NCBI GenBank assembly: GCA_015680685.1
Contig: MNCI01035238.1
Coordinates: forward strand, 139,315 to 203,314
Length of the DNA: 64,000 nt
Reading direction: 5' to 3'
DNA from: Gnetum montanum
Lineage: Eukaryota > Streptophyta > Gnetopsida > Gnetales > Gnetaceae
In this document: positions 55,820 to 64,000 of the stretch, in pieces
How the letters are laid out: every line of letters starts with the position of its first letter
Position numbering within the stretch: position 1 is the first letter of the stretch
Translations under genes and position numbers: made by a program
Notes under the pieces: model-generated
The model's input: the letters and a program-made list of their open reading frames with translations, nothing else
What the model was told of the DNA's origin: nothing
The model's database searches: none

Positions 55820-56360
55820 TGAATAAAAACAATATTTCCCCAAATTTCAATGCCTCTTTTCTCTGCAACCCTTTTTTCCTTTTCGTTTTCCCTCGGGTAT
55901 TGATGCTAGGTCTTGGCAGCCATTCCTTCGTCGTTATTTCCTGTATAAAGATTCCATTAGCAGCAGTTAGCACCAATATCGATCTATTGTTTTGCCAACT
56001 CCCTACATTACATTCCTTCTTCCAAAGCAGCTGCAGCAGGAGCAGCAGTCATGCTGCATTATATATCATTATTACCAGTCTTATTGTTTCTTAATAAGTG
56101 GCCTTCTGCTGCTGCCTGCTCAGAGATCGTATTTTACTATTTGTTATTCCACACATAATGCAACAACATCATGGAAGATGAATGCCACTGATTGCAGCAG
56201 CTTTTAAGTTCCAACCAGAAGACCCAAAACAAATCTTGCAGTGAAATGCAATATATGAATATGCACTGTTGCATGTATTTGATCTATCATTGATATGATT
56301 CATCCTCATTTGATATTACAGCCTAGCATAGCATATTGTGCAATAAAATCCAAGTTTGTT
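55820..56360 (+). other. XTH 3' untranslated region with candidate poly(A) signals
   Basis: AATAAA occurs at 55,822-55,827, too close to the stop to be likely alone, and at 56,342-56,347. Pyrimidine-rich and TTTGTATTTGAT-like sequences lie between. The actual site is unknown. Confidence 0.4.
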
Positions 56361-59155
56361 TCTTCTGTTTTTTTCTCCTTTATAATTATTACTTCAGCTG
56401 TTGGTGATAGCAGCATGCCCAAACAAACAAAAGAAAACAAGTTCATCCATTCTTGTAACCCACAACTAAATTACACACCGTAGTCACAATCCATTGATGG
56501 GTGCCTTAAAATATATTCATGTCTTCAACTGCATCCAGCTTTTGCCCAACCATTTTGGCCAACTTTCCCGTAATAACTCATGAAAGCAAAGTATTCCTGT
56601 TGTGTACATGGAATGGCAACATGGGTATGAGTATGTTTGGTATATATCTCTTTCTCATGTAACCAACTGTATATAGTTGCAACATACAAGGCTAAGATGA
56701 CGATGTATGGTTAATAAGATATCCAGAGACTCAATGTTCTAAGAGTTCATCCCAGTAAATAAAAGTTCTAACACTTTCGGTAGATGAGCAAAAGTTTGAT
56801 CTTTTTTAGTAACTCAGGCTCGAGCCCAGCCCTTTGAACCTCAAACAAGAATACCTTACCATCGCTCTAGAGGAGAATTTTAGTTTTTGCTGTTCCGGGG
56901 TTTCAAGGCTCCATTTTCATGGGGTCCGCTGCGCTGAAGCTGAAGATGAATCTGCAGAGAATATGGAGTATTCTAATATCGGATTTGGCATGCCCACGAA
57001 TAAAATTTGTTTTACACGTAACAGCAATCCAAACCAGTCATGTGACTGAAACATGCATGACTGACCCTTGATTAAGAAAAAAAAGCTTTCCCCCATATTC
57101 AAGCACACCAGCAGGAGTAACTTGCTCTGCAGATCAAAACAAATACCAACTGAATCTTGGACTTTTTTGCCGCAAAATTCCGCTGTTACCAATAAGGATT
57201 TGCGATTTAATGCAACCAAGGACAAATGCATTGCTTTTCTTTTTTAACGTTGAGCAATTTTCAATGTCTGAAGAGACCAGAGGAGAGAGATGGGAATCAA
57301 AGATATTCCACATGGCAGGATGAGAATGGGGAATACTGGTCCACTAAATAAAGGCTCCAAAGGGCATCAAAAACTAAAGGACAAGAAAGAAAGAGAAATT
57401 AAAAAGCAAAGGTTCTTTGGAACGAAAGAGGCATAAGTTGATAATAAATATGTGGAAGAGGGTGGAATATGTGAAATCCTTGAGGCACCCCATACCTTCC
57501 TGTTCTACCACTGCTGCACATGTCTTGGCAAACGCTGTAATACCATGGTTAGCATCAAAGATGCCCATCTATTTAGTACCCATGATGATGTGTACCAAAT
57601 ATAGAGTTTGACGAGGAAGTGAGTGATCATGTTTTTATGTATAAAAATGGATATTTTTTTTAAAGAAGAATAATAATTATATCCCCATATCATGACGAGT
57701 ACATTGAATTATTTTTTTTCTAAATTATAGAACCTAGGCCCCGGTTTTCCTTGCGTATGGTCTTTTTTTTTTCGGGTTAAGTTTTGTAGCATTCTTCTTA
57801 GGGTTGGGGGTTGGACGTTGAAGGTAGGACTTGAACTTTGAGGAAATTGCAATGGCTTGATCATAGTTTGCATACGTAATTTGTTGATTGACAAATCAAT
57901 ATAATTACTAGTTGAAGATTAAAGATATACATTTAGGTGGTTGTTAAATATAAAAACGAAAACTTTTTAATGAAACACATTTATATTATAGTTCATTTTA
58001 TTTTGGACTTAGCTATGAGTTTTGAAAGTATTATTAGGAAAATGATTAAGAGTTATTAGTAATAGTTGGAATAAATTAACCAAATTTGTAATTGAAATAG
58101 TATGCTTATGTTTAATATGCTTAAATGTAAGACATTGTAGGAAAATGTGGTGTTCATCTTCAATGTTACTTGAATTGCACAATTGAGATATTCACTTTTC
58201 AAAGGCAAACTATTTATTTGTTGCTATCCTTTACCATTTGAAATACAAAATAAATAAAGTATGCACAAGTAAAAGTGATTTATATGTAAATTTAGCCTAA
58301 GGTTGCATGCACATATACATGAATAAACCTACCAGAATTCATAAGCATTTCTTCATTTATAAAGTATATTTTTAACTTTTGATCATTTTCAATTATTAAA
58401 TATATTCTAAAAAATATATAATTTTCTTTTGTAATAGTCTATCAATTTAATGATTTTCCCTAGCTTTTACTTACTTTCATTTTTATTATTATCTTACATT
58501 AACTTCATTATTTTTATTGGTAACTTGATTAACTGGTAATTTATTGCCTCATTAATCACTAAGTTACAAGTTCACATTACAACTAAAGAAACATTATAGC
58601 TATGTTATGTCTTTGCCTTTTGGGATACAAGAATGTTCTATATTGTATGAAATTAGCTTCTTATATGCTTAAGGATTAAAAAGATTAGCTTGAAATATGT
58701 GGTTCTTAGATACCTCAAGTAATCCCCTCTTTTCTTTGTTTTTGATTTGAAGCTTTTGTATTTATTTTAGCAATGAATTTAACTTGGCATGTGTTGAACT
58801 CCAAATAAGCCTAATACAAAGTTAAAATCCAAGTGATCCAAGTCTAAGGTATAATAATGAAATTGTAATTTATATCTTATAATAAGCATAGTTTAAAATT
58901 GATTATTGAATGCCATATGAAACTTAATTTTTTGCATAGAAATTGATAAAGGTATGTCACCATGGTAATTTCAACCATATTCATATAATTTCAACCATAT
59001 TCATAATGTCTACCTTGCAACACTAATAAAGGTCTCATGCAATTTGATGTCCCAATTTCAAAAAGTGCATAACTACAATTAACTTAGGTGTTGTAATTAT
59101 TTTCTTCATTTATTTATCAACATTTCAGTTTTCTTAAAATTATAAGGATCATCAC
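56361..59155. other. Intergenic DNA downstream of XTH
   Basis: The part up to about 57,650 is of gene-like complexity but I find no supported gene on either strand. From 57,700 it is AT-rich without recognised elements, apart from a small direct repeat TTTCAACCATATTCATA at 58,968-59,002. Confidence 0.45.
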
Positions 59156-59992
59156 TGATGAGTGGCGAGGTACCCCTACACTCAACCATACGAATACGAG
59201 CGTTTCACGCACGATCTAGTTGAACTCCGCAGATAGACTAGTTGTGGTATCTAGACAGTTACTCATAGATTGCAGTTCGCTATCTTCCCGCCTAGACTAG
59301 TATTAGCTTTTTCACATATGGTTTAGTCCAGAGTTAGGTGTCTGATGTGTTCCTACACTAATGCTACTCCTGGGTATGATGGGAAATAATATCAACTAAG
59401 CTAGGAGAGAGGATGAGAAAATCTAAACTAGCCTAAGTGTGATGAGCATCCGTTCCTTAATCATCTGTACACATCTTGGACCTCGTGCATGACTACCACT
59501 GGGATTCCCAAGTGTATGGCCTAGGTACACTACTAGGTTACCAAGTAGTCACAATTAAATGCTCGTGATTCAGTCGTACTCATTCCACGTTACTAGGAGA
59601 TAAGGGTAGAGAGATATTAACTAAGAAAGCAATAAATAACACTAACAATTAAATAATTAAGCTAAGTGGATGTTGCAATGATGAGGTAATCTCGATCTTT
59701 ATTGCCGATCATGTGCATGTCCAAGTACGTCACACTCGAATAAGAATGCCGTACGATTACAATCATCACACTGCGGGCATGCACTGGGAGAAAAGGGTTG
59801 AGAGGAAAAATTGACAAAAAGTCCCTACCTTAGTAATAAAAACTAAAACTCCCCTTTACCAAATCTACCTGCCTCTTATTTATAGATGAGAAGACAGGCT
59901 ACGATATTGCGTACGTGATATCGTGTCTAGGCTGTGATATCGCGTACGCGATATCATGGGTGCGATATCGCAGCCAACAATTCATGACTAAT
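59156..59992 (-). repeat. LTR H of the Athila/Tat-like family (solo or 3' LTR)
   Basis: Starts TGATGAGTGGCGAGG at 59156 without a primer site before it. Shares phrases with LTRs A and I, TATA complement at 59,877-59,884, and a GATATC cluster at 59,900-59,972. Its CATCA end is not found before LTR I begins at 59993, so I probably inserted into it near its end. Confidence 0.8.
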
Positions 59993-60981
59993 TGATGAGT
60001 GGCGAGGTACCCCTACACTCAACCATACGAAACGAGCGTAGCACGTGCGATCCGGTTGAACTCCGCAGACTAAATGCCTACACGCCCCATGGAACAATTA
60101 GGGTTAATAATTTATTTTCTTCCCAGACTTACTTGTGTTTGTCACAGTGTATGGTTAAGTAAGTCCGAGGTATATGATTTTTATGGTCTTTTATGGTTTT
60201 TCTCCTATGCTAATGGGTGAAGGGTTGAGAAAGCTAACTAACTCTAACTAATGTCCTAAGTCTAAATTAACTAGCGTCAACATCCGTTCCCACTTACCGT
60301 ACACACCCTGAACCGATGCAACTATGGCTACCAAACGCTAATCGTTATTGGGATCACCACACGTAACGCACGTGCTTGAAGTGGTCGTACTGAGGCACCT
60401 AACTAGGAGGAAAGGGTTGAGAGAGCCTAACTAGCCTAAGTGCGATGAGCAGCCGATTCCTTGACTAACCATACACATCTGGGACTACCACTGGGATTAC
60501 CAAGCGTAGATCCTGGAATACGCCACTGGATTACCAAATAGTCACAATGCTCGTCATCAAGTCGTACTCATACCGCATGCGACGAGCAGTCGATTCCTTG
60601 ACTAGCCGTACACATCCTTAGATGCTCGTAATCAAGTCGTACTCGTACCACATTCTAGGAAAGCAATAAATAACAATAAATAAAATCCTATCCATGCACT
60701 GCAAGGTTTATCCAATCAAGTTCGTCTTTATTGTCGTACACAACATATGTTCAGGTACAATGTTGCTAGAATAAAGATCCGTTCACTCTAGGACTCCTAC
60801 TGCGGGCACATGGGAAATTAATCTATCTCTGGAGTGATCAAACTACTAGAGTTTCGCTACTTCTAGCTAGGATTGGGAAATAAGGGGAGTGCTGCCTCTT
60901 ATTTATAGATTTGGCGGCAGACCGCGATATCGCGTACACGATATCGCATGGGATGCGCTCATGCAATATCGTGTTCCATCA
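59993..60981 (-). repeat. 3' LTR of element I
   Basis: Bounded by TGATGAG (59993) and CCATCA (60981), 989 bp. On the minus strand the preceding bases CATGAGGGTA form a polypurine tract, so this is the 3' LTR of an element to its right. It has two copies of the CCGATTCCTTG/CAAGTCGTACT module (60,442-60,570 and 60,580-60,650) where A has three, TATA complement at 60,900-60,907 and a GATATC cluster at 60,922-60,973. Confidence 0.85.
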
Positions 60982-63060
60982 TACCCTCATGACTGAATGA
61001 AAACTCGTCCTCGAGTTCCTTACAATAATATCGGGAAGGTATGAAATTATTGAGGGAAATGGAGCTAATGGGATGACATGAGAATGGATCATTGTTACAA
61101 GACTTGACAAAAATGGTGTTCATGACAACGAGGATGAACACCTTATTACAATGACATTAGGCCTTTGTTGGAAGCTGAGAAAGAGAAAGAGAGAGAGAGA
61201 GAAAGAAGTGTTGCTGCTGCCAACGCCAAGATTGCACCTTCGTTGTCCATCTATAAGCATGCCATCGATCTTGCTCCTTACATAGCTGTTTCAGCGCTAC
61301 TCCATTCCAAGTGTTTGCTCCAGATCCAATCCGTTATTGCATGATCGCCATCTGCACACACAACACAATCTTATATTAGCAAGGGTAAATGAATCATCAT
61401 GTAATTGATACCAAGTTGCGGTGAGGGTCCATTGGCTAGGTTGTGGTATGGCTAATACGGATCAAGAGATATATTACTGATGACTATCGAAGGTGTAGGG
61501 GTTAGGAAGAAAATCAAAAATTTCTAGGCTAAGAGAAAATCAAAAAAATCAGGCCCTGTACCCCCATGACTAATCGCGAACCTCCGGTAGTGTTAGAATG
61601 GAGAAAGGAAAGGAGTAAGAAAGATAGATAAAAAGGGACAAGTGTAGGATTGATGAAATGGATGTCAAGATGGTAATGAACAAAAGAAAGTTAATTGCAA
61701 GAATGTTAGGGAAGAGAAGTTAATGGATGCTCCAAATAGGAATGTCAGTGGGTCCTCCCCAAAGCAGGCTCATGCCCTTAATGCCCTGACAAACCCACAT
61801 TCAAAGAGTCTGTAGGCTTCGAGAATGTCCTTTGGAACAAGAGTTAAAGTCTTAACTGCAAGAATTTACCTAAAAGAAAATAATGCATCTACCAAAATAT
61901 ATACACTAATGATACAACCGGTAATGAGGTGAACAATGGAGAGAAGGATGGAGATAAGAGAATGGAATGGAATATCAAGAACAAGGTGGTGTACAGCCCC
62001 TTGTGTGTTTTATGATTAATGTGACTTGGCAAATCTCATTCCAACTCCAGCCTCAAACCAACCACATCCAGTGACTTTGCATCAATGCATTTGGCTAAAC
62101 CATCCACTTGGGTAACATGAATGCATCCTCCAAGAGCCACCACCATTTTGACAAAACAAAGGAAAGAATGGGAAGCAAGAAGGTCCTTAGTTAGAGGGAA
62201 CACTTTTGGTTCCATAACCAGTGCTTGTAGCCCAAGTTTATTCGTCTAAGGGATGTGCTTTGAATTCTCACTTTTTTTTTTAATTTTTTGTGTTTTGTAT
62301 TTTTATGCGTGAGAACCACACCATGCAAAGACTTTTTATTTTTATTGTCTCAGCTTCCGATAATTGGGTAACATCGGAACGGTGAGAAAACTCAAAAAGA
62401 AAACATCCAAGCACCCAAGAGAATGACCAACACAAAAGCATCAAGTTCCCTTGAAGTCACACCCTTTTCAATCCTTGAGTCCTTCCTTAGTTTGAGAAAT
62501 ACCTAGTCGCCGATTCGTTAAAGTTCTTATTAAGAAAGAGACTGTACATTTCCAAGCCAAGAGAGACCATAGAACTTGGTGGGTGGATGGATGAAGTGGA
62601 CTCATTGCCTGCCATATCAAAAGAAACATACCTTAGTATCAACATTGTGACTTAAAGGTAAAAACCAAACATTAGCAATCAATATGAAAGTAATTCATAC
62701 CATTAGTCCAAACACTTATTGGGTGACAAACTTACAGGTTGGATACACACACACACTCACACAAAAAATGGAAAAGTATAATGATGTTGTAAAACAAAAA
62801 CAAGAAAAGTTAAAGAAATTTGTAAAACAAAAACGTGTAAAACAAAAACGTGTAAAACAAAACGTGTGAAACAAAAACTTGTAAAACAAAAACGTGTAAA
62901 ACAAAAATCGAAAAAGAACCAAGGGCCCCATATGGTTAGCATAAGTGGCCATCTCCCCCATGACTGAGTTGTAAGGGAGAGATCTGAAATAATGAACGTC
63001 TGTTTGAATTTCTTAGAAGTGCCCAACTTCTCCCAATTGATGATTTTAGATTCAGGGGTG
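60982..63060 (-). other. Internal non-coding region of element I
   Basis: No RT, integrase or ORF3 is detectable. It holds an (AG)n stretch at 61,167-61,206, the conserved spacer at 62,220-62,520, and the 15-bp tandem repeat at 62,820-62,910. Confidence 0.6.
62820..62912. repeat. 15-bp minisatellite, about six units
   Basis: Unit TGTAAAACAAAAACG repeated with small changes (TGTAAAACAAAACG, TGTGAAACAAAAACT). Earlier related text AAAACAAAAACAAG at 62,791 may be a seed. Confidence 0.9.
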
Positions 63061-63124
63061 GAATTTGGCAACACTCATGTTCCAATGTATATATGCTTTC
63101 ATTGTTAGCATGAGTTTTCTCAGT

Positions 63125-63756
63125 TCATTCCATGCATATTTGTTTGCTCCTTCGAGTAGTTGTCAACCACGGGGTATCTACTACTTCTTGTGTGGTTGCT
63201 ACATACAGGCATATTTGTTGCAAAGTTTCGTGGGCACACCTGTTACATGGAGACATTTCCTCCATGTCATCACCCGATGAATCACTGTATGTGATGCATG
63301 GAACTTTCCTCTTCTCGATCTTTCCACATATGTTGATCTTGGAAATTTCCAAGGAAAGATCGCGAATCCTAAGGCATGCATCTACTGTACTTAGCCATGC
63401 CCTTCCCATTATAATTGGGAAGTCCCCTTCGTTATTGTTAACTTCGATCACTAGAAAATCAGTTGGGTAAGACCAACCACACACAGTGGTAATAATGTCC
63501 TCCACCAATCCCAAGGGACTGGTGATGGACTGGTCTGCCAGCTCTAATTGAATGTTGCTCTTCTTAAGTTGGGGTAGGTTCCAGGCGTGATACATCTGCT
63601 AGCTCTAATTAAGTTAACTCCAGAACCTGAGTTAAGAAGAGCCTTATGTGGTTTATTTCCGGCGATATGGAGATAGATTAAGGGACTCCCAGGGTTAGTT
63701 AGTTTCCTAGGAAGGTGGCCTACCTTGATCCAGTCAGTTACGGTATGCGTTAACAT
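63125..63756 (-). pseudogene. Aspartic protease of element I
   Basis: Minus strand reads KLTNPGSPLIYLHIAGNKPH, KALLNSGSGVNLI, then after a one-base frameshift near 63,595 YHAWNLPQLKKSNIQLELAD, GLVEDIITTVCGWSYPTDFL and NEGDFPIIMGRAWLSTVDAC. The catalytic triad reads N-S-G instead of D-S-G, which would abolish activity. The long open piece 63,595-63,125 shows that the sequence is younger than D or F. Confidence 0.8.
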
Positions 63757-63774
63757 AACCGTATGCGTTAAGCT

Positions 63775-63981
63775 TTATTGGACTGAAGGGTGCTCCGAAG
63801 TGTTAGATGGTGGAGGAGTGTACATGGCCTCAACCGCTTGTTGTTGCGAGATTTTTTCTGGGATTTTGGTTCTGAAGTAGGGTCTTCTCTTTTTACAGTT
63901 TTTAGAACTAGCATCAGGTTGAATATTTACAGCTCTTGCCGCGTGACGTTGCTGCAATTGAAGAGGAAGTTCCCCTTGCAT
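63775..63981 (-). pseudogene. Gag-protease linker of element I
   Basis: Open minus-strand segment MQGELPLQLQQRHAARAVNI with basic KNCKKRRPYFRTKIPEK, leading to the protease. No domain recognised. Confidence 0.5.
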
Positions 63982-64000
63982 TGTTGGAGTAGGAGGTGTT

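Larger units (their letters stand above)
59993..64000 (-). mobile_element. Element I: non-autonomous Athila/Tat-like element (3' part)
   Basis: From right to left on the minus strand: end of the Gag/linker (63,981-63,775), protease (63,756-63,125), a spacer homologous to that of D (62,220-62,520), about 1.2 kb of unrelated sequence, polypurine tract and 3' LTR. Only 2.1 kb separate protease and LTR, whereas D needs about 8 kb for RT, RNase H, integrase and ORF3. The element continues past the window. Confidence 0.8.

Noticed and set aside
56834-57231. Opposite ORFs of 71 and 104 codons downstream of XTH
   Set aside because: No recognisable motif, no flanking exon signals, and the two frames overlap on opposite strands.
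57470-57610. Possible microRNA precursor near CTTGAGGCACCCCATACC
   Set aside because: I could not find a long complementary arm by eye, and it matches no miRNA I recognise.

Overview
This is nuclear DNA of a seed plant, most likely a gymnosperm. The evidence is AT-rich sequence, deeply nested and decayed LTR retrotransposons, plant-type intron borders, and one intact gene, a xyloglucan endotransglucosylase/hydrolase (XTH). There is no bacterial or organellar gene organisation, and most other open frames are short shadows or TE debris. The species cannot be named from this sequence alone.

Layout. Positions 1-37,075 form a nested stack of retrotransposons. One Ty3/gypsy superfamily dominates. 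It has Athila/Tat-like features: a primer-binding site complementary to tRNA-Asp, LTRs of about 0.85-1.1 kb bounded by TGATG...CATCA, and gag-PR-RT-RH-INT order. I name its copies A (1-2429, minus), B (2430-6313, plus), C (6314-10142, minus), D (11661-24892, plus, full length), F (about 11,090-37,075, minus, broken by insertions) and G (30820-31746, solo LTR, minus). Element E (24941-30358, minus) is a chromovirus-like gypsy element of another lineage with a tRNA-Met primer site; it carries a SINE with a 17-bp target duplication. A LINE 3' fragment lies at 10143-11075. The integrase of F can be followed across the insertions of D and E, which fixes the order of events.

Positions 37,076-52,000 are AT-rich intergenic DNA with local tandem duplications and SINE-like remnants, interrupted by a short GC-rich island at 42.04-42.5 kb full of ACGTG and GGGCCCCAC motifs. 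Positions 52,000-57,700 are more complex sequence around the four-exon XTH gene (53334-55819, plus), whose product should be secreted and remodel wall xyloglucan. From 59,156 to the end are two more LTRs of the main family (H, I), followed by the internal part of element I. I keeps its protease but lacks reverse transcriptase and integrase, so it looks non-autonomous.

Main observations: (1) B and D share a large third ORF of about 2.7-2.9 kb between integrase and the 3' LTR, with a globular N-terminal part and a charged, probably coiled-coil C-terminal part, whose function I do not recognise. (2) The short U3 region just upstream of the LTR TATA box has been replaced by different repeat modules in different subfamilies, including clustered GCGATATCGC palindromes. 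(3) The GC-rich island has promoter-like motif density but no recognisable gene.
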